A stretch of DNA of 52,368 nt from positions 1 through 52,368 of the forward strand of contig NZ_JAGPWD010000041.1 of assembly GCF_018119395.1 (NCBI RefSeq). Reading direction: 5' to 3'. This document shows, in pieces, positions 23,784 through 31,468 of this stretch; the stretch's first letter is position 1; the number at the start of each line of letters is the position of its first letter. The notes under the pieces were generated by a model, which saw nothing but the letters and a program-made list of their open reading frames with translations, was not told where the DNA came from and did not search any database. Made by a program: the position numbers and the translations under genes. The DNA is from Massilia sp. ZL223. GTDB lineage: Bacteria; Pseudomonadota; Gammaproteobacteria; Burkholderiales; Burkholderiaceae_D.

Positions 23784-23831
23784 ATACTGCGATGTTGCGT
23801 TGCAGTATAGAACCGTTTTCGTCATAAACAA
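23784..23831 (-). promoter_or_regulatory. Promoter and operator-like dyad of the tiny-ORF operon
   Basis: On the minus strand TTGTTT (23826-23831) and TATACT (23804-23809) are separated by 16 bases, a fair sigma-70 match. A perfect inverted repeat ATACTGC-N11-GCAGTAT (23784-23808) covers the -10 region and the expected start of transcription, the place where a repressor would block. The first small ORF starts 17 bases downstream of the dyad. Confidence 0.5.
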
Positions 23832-23968
23832 ACTTTAGATTCGTGATTCCATCGATACATAGCGTGAATAATTGTCGCTCCGGCTCGAAAGCAGATATGT
23901 GTTGCGCGAATGTCTCGCCAGACGCGGCGTGAATAAGAGGGGCATGCCGGGGGCGTCGAAAAGCGAGG

Positions 23969-23984
23969 TGGTGCGAATCTTGCA
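23969..23984 (+). promoter_or_regulatory. Possible sigma-54 promoter of nasT
   Basis: TGGTGC-GAATC-TTGCA has the GG-N10-GC spacing of sigma-54 promoters, with a weaker -24 element than the one before the nas operon. Transcription would then begin only 1-3 bases before the nasT ATG at 23997, giving a leaderless or nearly leaderless mRNA. No ribosome site is visible before nasT, which agrees with this but does not prove it. Confidence 0.4.
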
Positions 23985-23996
23985 TGAACAGTTGGC

Positions 23997-24641
23997 ATGA
24001 AATCGCCAGACAGTGCTTCATCCCCTTTGCGTATCGTCGTGGTGCTCCCCGCCACAGCGCCCGACGCCGGTTCGGACGCCATGCACGCCGAGCAGGCCCG
24101 GCGCAGCGCCGCGCTGCGCATCGGCTTGCTGGAATCGGGTTACGACCTGGTCGCTTCGCTGCCGGCCGACGTCTTCCTGCCCGAGCGCATCGCCCAGCTG
24201 CAGCCGGACCTGATCATCGCCGACAGCGAGCTCGATGCGCGCGACATCCTGGAGCACATCGTGATCGCCACCCGCGACGAGCGCCGTCCCATCGTCCTGT
24301 TCACCGAGGACGATGCGCCGGCCAGCATGGACGCGGCCATGGCGGCCGGGGTCTCCGCCTATATCGTGGCGGGGCTGCAGCCGGAGCGGGTCAAGCCGGT
24401 GCTGGACGTGGCGCTGGCGCGCTTCCGGCGCGAGCAGAAGCTCCTCGACGAACTCTCCGACACGCGCCAGAAGCTGGCCGAGCGCAAGCTGCTCGACCGC
24501 GCCAAGGGGCTCTTGATGACGCGCTACCGGCTGAGCGAGGAGCAGGCCTACCAGCGCCTGCGCAGCCTGGCCATGAACAAGAACATGAAGCTGGCGGAGA
24601 TCGCCCAGCGCATCCTCGACGTGGAAGACCTGCTGGGCTGA
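23997..24641 (+). CDS. nasT: NasT-type ANTAR response regulator
   Basis: A 214-residue RNA-binding antiterminator. Residues ~10-140 form a receiver-like domain with Asp76 (LIIADSELD) but without the usual conserved Lys (AYIVAGLQP), as in pseudo-receivers. Residues ~150-210 form the ANTAR domain (QKLAERKLLDRAKGLLMTRY, then LSEEQAYQRLRSLAMNKNMK). When not held by NasS, NasT binds a pair of hexaloop hairpins in the leader of the nitrate operon and prevents termination. Such hairpins are visible at 25917-25968. nasS starts 22 bases downstream. The start at 23997 is set by where the receiver begins; it has no ribosome site and may be leaderless. Confidence 0.93.
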   Translation: MKSPDSASSPLRIVVVLPATAPDAGSDAMHAEQARRSAALRIGLLESGYDLVASLPADVFLPERIAQLQPDLIIADSELDARDILEHIVIATRDERRPIVLFTEDDAPASMDAAMAAGVSAYIVAGLQPERVKPVLDVALARFRREQKLLDELSDTRQKLAERKLLDRAKGLLMTRYRLSEEQAYQRLRSLAMNKNMKLAEIAQRILDVEDLLG

Positions 24642-24663
24642 GCGCGGCAGGCGGAAGGAAACT

Positions 24664-25797
24664 ATGGAAAGCAAGCACGCATGGGCCGCGGGCTCGGACA
24701 AGCCCGAGATCGAGACGATCAGGATCGGCTTCATGCCGCTGGCCGACTGCGCGCCGGTGGTGATGGCCTCGGTGCTGGGACTGGACGAACGATACGGGAT
24801 CAAGTTCGCGCTCAGCCGCGAACTGTCCTGGACCGGCATGCGCGAGCGCCTGCTGGGCGGTGAGCTGGACGCGGCCCATGTGCTGTACGGGCTGCTGTAT
24901 GGGGTCCATACAGGCATCGGCAGCCAGCAGCGCGGCATGGCGGTGCTGATGAACCTGAACCAGAACGGCCAGAACATCACGCTCTCGCGGCGACTCGCGG
25001 CCTTCGCGCGGGAGCCCGCGCTGCTGGCGCGGCTGCTGCACGAGGAACGCCGCCGGCTCACGCTGGCCCACACCTTCCCGACCGGGAACCATGCGATGTT
25101 CCTCTATTACTGGCTGGCGGCGGCGGGCATCGATCCCTTGCGCGACTGCCAGATGGCGACCGTGCCGCCCGGCCAGATGGCGCCGAGCCTCGCGGCCGGC
25201 CACATCGACGGCTTCTGCGCCGGCGAGCCCTGGGGCCAGCGCGCGCTGCGCGAAGGGGCGGGCTTCCTGGCCGCCTCCAGCGAGCGGATCTGGCCGAACC
25301 ATCCCGGCAAGGTGCTGGGCACGCGCGCCAGCTTCGCGGATGCGCATCCGAACGCCTGCCGCGCCATGGTCGCGGCCCTGCTGGATGCGGCGCGCTGGCT
25401 GGACGCGGCGCGCGCCAACCGCGAGGCGGCGGCCGAGGTGCTGGCCAGCCCGGCCTATGTCAACGCCGGGCGCGAGCTGCTGCAGTACTGCCTGGCCGGG
25501 CGGCAGCCGGAGGGCAGCGCCTGGCGCGGCCACAACGGCCTGCGCTTCTATGCGGACGGGGAGGCCACCTTCCCCTGGCTGTCGGACGGCATGTGGTTCA
25601 TGACCCAGCACCGCCGCTGGGGACTGCTCAGGAGCGATCCCGACTACCTGGCCGTGGCGCGCGAGGTCAACCGCGTCCAGCTGTACCGCGAAGCGGCCGA
25701 GCGCACCGGCACACCGCTGCCCGCGGAGGAGATGCGCAGCTCGGTCCTGATCGACGGCGCGGTCTGGGACGGGCGCGTCGCCTTGGGCGCGCTGTAA
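24664..25797 (+). CDS. nasS: NasS nitrate/nitrite sensor
   Basis: A 377-residue protein with the fold of NrtA/CmpA nitrate-binding proteins but without a signal peptide, so it stays in the cytoplasm. The N-terminal strand IETIRIGFMPLADCAPVVMA and the segments LSWTGMRERLLGGELDAAHV, HTFPTGNHAMFLYYWLAAAG and FCAGEPWGQRAL are family landmarks. In the known system NasS holds NasT in a complex and releases it when nitrate or nitrite binds. The nasT-nasS order and 22-base gap fit this. A GGAAGGAAA ribosome site precedes the ATG. It is followed by the regulated nas operon, with a 248-base leader region in between. Confidence 0.92.
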   Translation: MESKHAWAAGSDKPEIETIRIGFMPLADCAPVVMASVLGLDERYGIKFALSRELSWTGMRERLLGGELDAAHVLYGLLYGVHTGIGSQQRGMAVLMNLNQNGQNITLSRRLAAFAREPALLARLLHEERRRLTLAHTFPTGNHAMFLYYWLAAAGIDPLRDCQMATVPPGQMAPSLAAGHIDGFCAGEPWGQRALREGAGFLAASSERIWPNHPGKVLGTRASFADAHPNACRAMVAALLDAARWLDAARANREAAAEVLASPAYVNAGRELLQYCLAGRQPEGSAWRGHNGLRFYADGEATFPWLSDGMWFMTQHRRWGLLRSDPDYLAVAREVNRVQLYREAAERTGTPLPAEEMRSSVLIDGAVWDGRVALGAL

Positions 25798-25888
25798 AGA
25801 CGCACGCGCATGCATCATTCTGGGGAATGGTGCACTGCAATGTAGCGTCACCGGCCCCGGTTCCGCGGCCTTCCCCTTGTAGCCGGGC

Positions 25889-25904
25889 TGGCACGGCTCT
25901 TGCA
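25889..25904 (+). promoter_or_regulatory. Consensus sigma-54 promoter of the nas operon
   Basis: TGGCAC-GGCTC-TTGCA matches the RpoN -24/-12 consensus at every conserved position, with the correct 5-base spacer. The predicted start of transcription (about 25914-25916) falls immediately before the first ANTAR-target hairpin at 25917. An activator such as NtrC would be needed; an imperfect dyad TGCATCA-N10-TGGTGCA at 25811-25834 is the only upstream candidate and its spacing is not the usual NtrC one. Confidence 0.85.
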
Positions 25905-25916
25905 ATTACCCCAAGC

Positions 25917-25968
25917 AGGATCAAAGGCGATCCTCTTCATTTCAACGCCGGCCTAACGAGGGGCCGGC
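25917..25968 (+). promoter_or_regulatory. Two-hairpin ANTAR (NasT) binding leader
   Basis: Hairpin 1: AGGATC-(AAAGGC)-GATCCT, 6-bp stem, 25917-25934. Hairpin 2: GCCGGCCT-(AACGAG)-GGGCCGGC with one T-G pair, 8-bp stem, 25947-25968. Each loop is a hexanucleotide with A at position 1 and G at position 4, exactly the known ANTAR RNA signature, and the hairpins are 12 bases apart. They precede a strong terminator, so NasT binding should allow transcription into the transporter gene. Confidence 0.88.
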
Positions 25969-25976
25969 ACCTGGAC

Positions 25977-26031
25977 AACGGCGTCCGCAGCTCCTGCCTC
26001 CGGCAGACAGCGCGGACGCCGTTTTGTTTTT
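25977..26031 (+). terminator. Regulated intrinsic terminator of the nas leader
   Basis: A perfect 12-bp stem (AACGGCGTCCGC at 25977-25988 with GCGGACGCCGTT at 26012-26023) is followed by a T-rich tract TTTTGTTTTT. The 23-base loop contains a further 5-bp hairpin (CTGCC-TCC-GGCAG). It ends 15 bases before the transporter ATG, leaving room for the AAAGGGA ribosome site. This is the switch on which NasT acts. Confidence 0.88.
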
Positions 26032-26045
26032 CAAAGGGATAAAAC

Positions 26046-27344
26046 ATGGCCAGCAAAGCGGACAGCATCAAGCTCTTCTCGTTCACCGGCGCGCCGATGC
26101 GCGCCTTCCACCTGACCTGGGTGGCCTTCTTCGTCTGCTTCTTCGCCTGGTTCGCCTGCGCACCGCTCATGCCGGTGATCAAAGGCGAATTCGGGCTGTC
26201 GATGGAGCAGATCGCCAACATCAACATCGCCGCAGTCGCCATCACCATCTTCGTGCGCCTGCTCGTCGGCCCGCTGTGCGACCGCTTCGGCCCGCGCAAG
26301 ACCTATACCGGCCTGCTGCTGCTGGGCTCCATCCCGGTGCTGGGCGTGGCGATGGCGCAGAGCTACGAAAGCTTCCTGCTGTTCCGCCTGGGAATCGGCG
26401 CGGTCGGCGCCAGCTTCGTGATCACCCAGTACCACACCTCGGTGATGTTCAGCTCCAGGGTGGTCGGCACCGCCAACGCGGCCGCCGCCGGCTGGGGCAA
26501 TGCGGGCGGCGGTGCGGCCCAGGCCCTGATGCCGCTGCTGCTGGGCGCCGTGGTCATGCTGGGCGTGAGCGAGGCGCTGAGCTGGAGGGTGGCGCTGGTG
26601 GTGCCGGGCGTCCTGATGATCGTGATGGCCTTCGTCTACTGGCGCTATACCCAGGATTGCCCGGACGGTAACTTCGACGAACTGCGCAAGGCCGGCATGC
26701 TGCCGGAAGGTTCGGGCAAGGGCGGCTGGTCCAGCTTCGTCGCCGGCTGCAGGAACCACCGCGCCTGGCTGCTGTTCGTCACCTACGGCGCCTGCTTCGG
26801 CATCGAGATCTTCATCCACAACATCGCCGCCGTGTACTACGTCGAGCACTACGGCCTGTCGCTGGGCGCGGCCGGCCTGGCCGCCGGCAGCTTCGGCCTG
26901 CTGGCCCTGTTCGCCCGCGCCCTGGGCGGCTGGGTATCGGACCGCGCCGCCCGCGCCGGCACCCTGAACAGCCGCGTCACCGTGCTGTTCGTGCTGATGA
27001 TCGGCGAGGGCCTGGGCCTGCTGTGGTTCGCCAACGCCGACGCCGTCACCTACGCCGTGATCGCCATGCTGATCTTCGGCCTGTTCACCCACATGGCCTG
27101 CGGCGCCACTTATGCGCTGGTGCCTTTCGTGGCGCCCAAGGCGCTGGGCGGCGTGGCCGGCATCGTCGGTGCGGGCGGCAACGTCGGCGCGGTGGCCGCC
27201 GGCTTCCTGATGAAAGGCACGGGCGACGTGCGCCAGACCCTGATGATCCTGAGCGTGCTGGTGCTGGTCTCGAGTATCTGCGCGATCGCCGCGCGCTTCA
27301 CCATGACGGCCGCCGACAGCGCGCCCGCCGTCTCTGCAGCATAA
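26046..27344 (+). CDS. NarK/NasA-type nitrate-nitrite MFS transporter
   Basis: A 432-residue, 12-span major facilitator of the nitrate/nitrite porter family. The substrate-site Arg is in the second span region (ITIFVRLLVGPLCDRFGPRK), which also holds the MFS loop motif. The Gly-rich family signature is seen in NAAAAGWGNAGGGAAQAL and again in GVAGIVGAGGNVGAVAAGF. It should import nitrate (and possibly exchange nitrite) for assimilation. It is the first gene of the nas operon, directly after the regulated terminator, with AAAGGGA as ribosome site; nirB starts 11 bases after its stop. Confidence 0.93.
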   Translation: MASKADSIKLFSFTGAPMRAFHLTWVAFFVCFFAWFACAPLMPVIKGEFGLSMEQIANINIAAVAITIFVRLLVGPLCDRFGPRKTYTGLLLLGSIPVLGVAMAQSYESFLLFRLGIGAVGASFVITQYHTSVMFSSRVVGTANAAAAGWGNAGGGAAQALMPLLLGAVVMLGVSEALSWRVALVVPGVLMIVMAFVYWRYTQDCPDGNFDELRKAGMLPEGSGKGGWSSFVAGCRNHRAWLLFVTYGACFGIEIFIHNIAAVYYVEHYGLSLGAAGLAAGSFGLLALFARALGGWVSDRAARAGTLNSRVTVLFVLMIGEGLGLLWFANADAVTYAVIAMLIFGLFTHMACGATYALVPFVAPKALGGVAGIVGAGGNVGAVAAGFLMKGTGDVRQTLMILSVLVLVSSICAIAARFTMTAADSAPAVSAA

Positions 27345-27355
27345 AGGAGTCAGCA

Positions 27356-29884
27356 ATGCATATCGTCGTCATCGGCCACGGCATGGTCGGCCACAAATTC
27401 GTTGAAACCCTGGCCCAGGAAGCGCGTCCGGGCGTGCGCGTCACGGTACTGGGCGAGGAGCCGCGCCCGGCCTACGACCGGGTTCACCTGTCGGAATTCT
27501 TCTCCGGGAAAAGCGCGGATGAGCTGTCGCTGGTCGAACCGGGCTTCTTCGAGCGCGAGGATGTGGTCCTGCGCCTGAACGCGAAGGTCGTGGCGGTCGA
27601 CTGCGATGCGCGCACGGTTTCCCTGGCCAGCGGCGAACAAGTCTCGTACGACAAGCTGGTGCTGGCCACCGGCTCCTATCCCTTCGTGCCGCCCGTGCCC
27701 GGCGCGGACCGCAAGGATTGCTTCGTCTACCGCACCATTGAAGACCTGGAAGCGATGCAAGAGTGCGGTTCGCGCTCGCGCACCGGGGTGGTGGTCGGCG
27801 GCGGCCTGCTCGGCCTGGAATGCGCCAAGGCCCTGCGCGACATGGGCCTGGCCGCCCATGTGGTCGAATTTGCGCCGCGCCTGATGGCGGTGCAGGTCGA
27901 TGATCCGGGCGCGCGTGTGCTGCGCGCCAAGATCGAAGAGCTGGGCGTGGGCGTGCACACGCAAAAGAACACCCTTGCCATCATCGACGGCGAAGACGGC
28001 ACCCACCGCATGCAGTTCGCCGACGGCAGCCACCTGGACACCGACATGATCGTGTTCTCGGCCGGCATCCGTCCGCGCGACGAGCTGGCCCGCAAGGCCG
28101 GGCTGGCGATTGGCTCGCGCGGCGGCATCGTCATCGACAACAGCTGCCTCACCACTGACCCGCACGTCTACGCCATCGGCGAATGCGCGCTGTGGAACGG
28201 CCAGCTGTTCGGCCTGGTGGCGCCGGGCTACGACATGGCGCGCACCGCCGCGCGCCACATCCTCGGCACGGATGCAGCGTTTGCCGGCGCCGACATGAGC
28301 ACCAAGCTGAAGCTGATGGGCGTGGACGTGGCCAGCATCGGCGACGCCCACGGCGCCACGCCGGGCTCTCGCAGCTATCAGTTCCTGGACGAGCGCAAGC
28401 AGGTCTACAGGAAGATCGTTACTTCGGATTGCGGCAAGTACCTGCTGGGCGCGGTGCTGGTCGGCGACGCCGCTTCCTACGGCTCATTGCTGCAGACGGC
28501 GCTCAACCGTATCGAGCTGCCCGAATCTCCGGAATTCCTGATCCTGCCGGATGGCGGTGGGGCCGAACGTCCCGCTATCGGCGTCGACAAGCTGCCCGCC
28601 GGCGCCCAGATCTGTTCCTGCAACGACGTCTCGAAAGGTGCGCTGTGCCAGGCGGTCGCGGATGGCGCGACCACGGTCGGCGCGCTCAAGAGCTGCACCA
28701 AGGCCGGCACCGCCTGCGGCGGCTGCGTGCCCCTGATGACCCAGGTGATGAACGCGGAGTTCAAGAAGCTGGGCGTGGCCGTCAACAACCACCTGTGCGA
28801 GCACTTCCCGTACTCGCGCCAGGAGCTCTACCACCTGGTGCGCGTGGAAGGCATCCAGAGCTTCGGCGCGCTGCTGGAGCGCCATGGCAAGGGCCTGGGC
28901 TGCGACATCTGCAAGCCCACGGCCGCCAACATCCTGGCCTCGGTCTGGAACGACTTCGTGCTGAAACCCAAACACGCGAGCCTGCAGGATTCGAACGACT
29001 ACTTCCTCGGCAACATCCAGAAAGACGGCACCTATTCGGTGGTGCCGCGCATGCCGGGCGGCGAAGTCACGGCCGACGGCCTGATCGCCGTGGGCCAGGT
29101 GGCCAAGAAATACGGCCTGTACACCAAGATCACCGGCGGCCAGCGCGTCGACCTGTTCGGCGCCCGCGTGGAGCAGCTGCCGGCGATCTGGGAAGAGCTG
29201 ATCGCGGCCGGCTTCGAATCCGGCCACGCCTACGGCAAGTCGCTGCGCACCGTGAAGTCCTGCGTCGGTTCGACCTGGTGCCGCTACGGCGTGGGCGACA
29301 GCGTCGGCTTCGCCATCGCGCTGGAGAACCGCTACAAGGGCTTGCGCGCCCCGCACAAGATCAAGTTCGGCGTCTCCGGCTGCACCCGCGAATGCGCGGA
29401 AGCCCAGGGCAAGGATGTGGGCCTGATCGCTACCGACAAGGGCTGGAACCTGTACGTGTGCGGCAACGGCGGCATGAAGCCGCGCCACGCGGAACTCATC
29501 GCCTCGGATCTCGACGACGCCACCGTGGTGCGCTATATCGACCGCTTCCTGATGTTCTACGTGCGCACCGCCGAGCGCCTGCAGCGCACCAGCGTGTGGC
29601 GCGAGAACCTCGAAGGCGGCCTGGATTACCTGAAGCAGGTCGTGATCGAGGACAAGCTGGGCATCGGTCACGAGCTCGAGGCCCAGATGCAGCACGTGAT
29701 CGACACCTATGCCTGCGAATGGAAGGAAGCCGTCACCGATCCGGCCGTGCGCCGCCGCTTCCGCCACTTCGTCAACAGCGAGCAGGGCGACGACAACGTC
29801 GTGTTCGTGCCGGAGCGCGGCCAGATCCGCCCGGCCGACCCGATTGAGCGCCGCCGCGTCATTCCCATTGCCAGCGCAGCTTAA
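27356..29884 (+). CDS. nirB: NAD(P)H nitrite reductase large subunit
   Basis: An 842-residue assimilatory nitrite reductase subunit that reduces nitrite to ammonium with six electrons from NAD(P)H. Order of domains: FAD/NAD reductase (about 1-400; IVVIGHGMVGHKFVETLAQE), BFD-like [2Fe-2S] domain (about 415-470; CSCNDVSKGALCQAVADGAT, then CGGCVPL), and the sulfite/nitrite reductase core. The Cys ligands of siroheme/4Fe-4S are in SCVGSTWCRYG and SGCTRECAEAQG. ATG 27356 has AAAGGAG upstream. Partner nirD follows after 14 bases. No siroheme synthase gene is in the window, so cofactor supply must come from elsewhere. Confidence 0.95.
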   Translation: MHIVVIGHGMVGHKFVETLAQEARPGVRVTVLGEEPRPAYDRVHLSEFFSGKSADELSLVEPGFFEREDVVLRLNAKVVAVDCDARTVSLASGEQVSYDKLVLATGSYPFVPPVPGADRKDCFVYRTIEDLEAMQECGSRSRTGVVVGGGLLGLECAKALRDMGLAAHVVEFAPRLMAVQVDDPGARVLRAKIEELGVGVHTQKNTLAIIDGEDGTHRMQFADGSHLDTDMIVFSAGIRPRDELARKAGLAIGSRGGIVIDNSCLTTDPHVYAIGECALWNGQLFGLVAPGYDMARTAARHILGTDAAFAGADMSTKLKLMGVDVASIGDAHGATPGSRSYQFLDERKQVYRKIVTSDCGKYLLGAVLVGDAASYGSLLQTALNRIELPESPEFLILPDGGGAERPAIGVDKLPAGAQICSCNDVSKGALCQAVADGATTVGALKSCTKAGTACGGCVPLMTQVMNAEFKKLGVAVNNHLCEHFPYSRQELYHLVRVEGIQSFGALLERHGKGLGCDICKPTAANILASVWNDFVLKPKHASLQDSNDYFLGNIQKDGTYSVVPRMPGGEVTADGLIAVGQVAKKYGLYTKITGGQRVDLFGARVEQLPAIWEELIAAGFESGHAYGKSLRTVKSCVGSTWCRYGVGDSVGFAIALENRYKGLRAPHKIKFGVSGCTRECAEAQGKDVGLIATDKGWNLYVCGNGGMKPRHAELIASDLDDATVVRYIDRFLMFYVRTAERLQRTSVWRENLEGGLDYLKQVVIEDKLGIGHELEAQMQHVIDTYACEWKEAVTDPAVRRRFRHFVNSEQGDDNVVFVPERGQIRPADPIERRRVIPIASAA

Positions 29885-29898
29885 ATAGGAGAACCATC

Positions 29899-30246
29899 AT
29901 GCACCGTGATCTTCAACTGGATAACTGGACCGCCATCTGTGCCATCGACGAGATCGTCCCCGATACCGGCGTGGCCGCGCTGCTGAACGGCCGCCAGGTG
30001 GCCGTGTTCCGCCTCGGCGAAGAGCAGCCGCGCGTATTCGCCATCGACAACTACGATCCGAATTCGGAAGCCGCCGTGCTCTCGCGCGGCCTGGTGGGCA
30101 GCATCGGCGAGCGCATCGTGGTCGCTTCGCCGATCTACAAGCAGCACTTCGACCTGCAAAGCGGCGAATGCCTGGAAGCGCCCGAGCGCTCGGTAGCCAG
30201 CTACCCGGCGCGCCTCGAAGGGGGCAAGGTATGGATCGCAGCGTAA
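29899..30246 (+). CDS. nirD: Nitrite reductase small subunit
   Basis: A 115-residue Rieske-fold protein that pairs with NirB. As is usual for NirD, the Cys/His ligands of a true Rieske cluster are absent: only two Cys (residues 14 and 94) are present, in unrelated places. The region FAIDNYDPNSEAAVLSRGLV and the segment IVVASPIYKQHFDLQSGECL match the family. The ATG follows TAGGAGAA. Its 3' end overlaps the start of the next gene by 16 bases, indicating translational coupling within the nas operon. Confidence 0.94.
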   Translation: MHRDLQLDNWTAICAIDEIVPDTGVAALLNGRQVAVFRLGEEQPRVFAIDNYDPNSEAAVLSRGLVGSIGERIVVASPIYKQHFDLQSGECLEAPERSVASYPARLEGGKVWIAA

Positions 30247-31460
30247 AACCTTCTCTCGTCGTGGTGGGCAACGGCATGGCCGGCATGCGCACCGTCGAGG
30301 AATTGCTGGCGCTCGCGCCAGGCATGTACGAGATCACCGTGTTCGGCGCGGAGCCGCGGGTGAATTACAACCGCATCATGCTCTCGCCCGTGCTGGCCGG
30401 CGAAAAGGCCTTCGACGAGATCGTGCTGCATACCCGCGAGTGGTATGCGGAGAACGGCATCACCCTGCATGCGGGCGACCCGGTGGTGGCGATCGACCGC
30501 CGGCGCCATCGCTGTACTGTGCGCGCGGCCAGCGGGCGCGAAGTCGCCTATGACCGCCTGCTGCTGGCGACCGGCTCCCAGCCTTTCATCGTGCCGGTGC
30601 CGGGCGCCCAGCTGCCGGGCGTGGTGGGCTTCCGCGACCTGGACGACGTCGAGACCATGCTGCAGGCAGCGCGCGATGGCGGCCGCGCGGTCGTGATCGG
30701 CGGCGGCCTGCTGGGCCTGGAGGCGGCCAGCGGCCTGCTGCGGCGCGGGATGGAAGTGACTGTGGTTCACCTGACCGGCAGCCTGCTCAACCAGCAGCTC
30801 GACAGCGACGCCTCGCTGCTGCTGAAGGGTGCACTGGAAAACCGTGGCCTGCACATCCTGCTCTCCAGCCAGACCGAGGCGATCCTGGGAAGCGAGAAGG
30901 TCGAGGGCGTGCGCTTCAAGGACGGCAGCGAGTGCGCGGCCGACCTGGTGGTCATGGCGGCCGGCGTGCGCCCGAACGTGGCGCTGGCGGTCGATGCCGG
31001 CCTGCACGTGGAGCGCGCCGTGGTGGTCGACGACACCCTGCAAACATACGACCCGCGCATCTACGCGGTGGGCGAATGCGTCCAGCACCGCAAGAACACC
31101 TTCGGCCTGGTGGCGCCGATCTGGGACCAGGCCCGCGTCTGCGCGGCCCACCTGGCGGGCCTGGGCCACCGCCGCTACGTGCAGCAGGCCACCGCGACCA
31201 AGCTCAAGGTCACCGGCATCGACTTGTACTCGGCGGGCGACATCGTCGGCGGCGCGGGCAGCGAAGACCTGGTGCTGCGCGACCGCCGCTCGGGCGTCTA
31301 CAAGCGCCTGGTGCTGGCGGGGAACCGCGTCACCGGCGCGGTGCTGTACGGCGACGTCTCGGACGGCCCTTGGTACTTCGAGCTGATCCAGCGCGGGGCC
31401 GACATTACCGCTTTCCGCGACCGGCTGCTGTTCGGGCCCACACTCTGCGAAGCCGCCTGA
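30231..31460 (+). CDS. FAD-dependent NAD(P)H oxidoreductase of nitrate reductase
   Basis: A 409-residue flavoprotein of the NirB-N-terminal/rubredoxin-reductase-like family, the likely electron donor to the nitrate reductase encoded next (equivalent in role to the NasB/NasC-type subunits of other bacteria, whose names differ between species). FAD fold: SLVVVGNGMAGMRTVEELLA; NAD fold: AVVIGGGLLGLEAASGLLRR; second FAD motif: DPRIYAVGECVQHRKNTFGL. It ends without a [2Fe-2S] domain; the nitrate reductase carries one instead. It starts inside nirD (16-base overlap) and the next gene starts 8 bases after its stop. Confidence 0.88.
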   Translation: MDRSVKPSLVVVGNGMAGMRTVEELLALAPGMYEITVFGAEPRVNYNRIMLSPVLAGEKAFDEIVLHTREWYAENGITLHAGDPVVAIDRRRHRCTVRAASGREVAYDRLLLATGSQPFIVPVPGAQLPGVVGFRDLDDVETMLQAARDGGRAVVIGGGLLGLEAASGLLRRGMEVTVVHLTGSLLNQQLDSDASLLLKGALENRGLHILLSSQTEAILGSEKVEGVRFKDGSECAADLVVMAAGVRPNVALAVDAGLHVERAVVVDDTLQTYDPRIYAVGECVQHRKNTFGLVAPIWDQARVCAAHLAGLGHRRYVQQATATKLKVTGIDLYSAGDIVGGAGSEDLVLRDRRSGVYKRLVLAGNRVTGAVLYGDVSDGPWYFELIQRGADITAFRDRLLFGPTLCEAA

Positions 31461-31468
31461 AGGAATCA

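Noticed and set aside
25811..25834. TGCATCA-N10-TGGTGCA upstream of the nas promoter as an NtrC enhancer
   Set aside because: One half-site is good, but the spacing is longer than in the NtrC consensus and the other half is imperfect. Not listed as a site.
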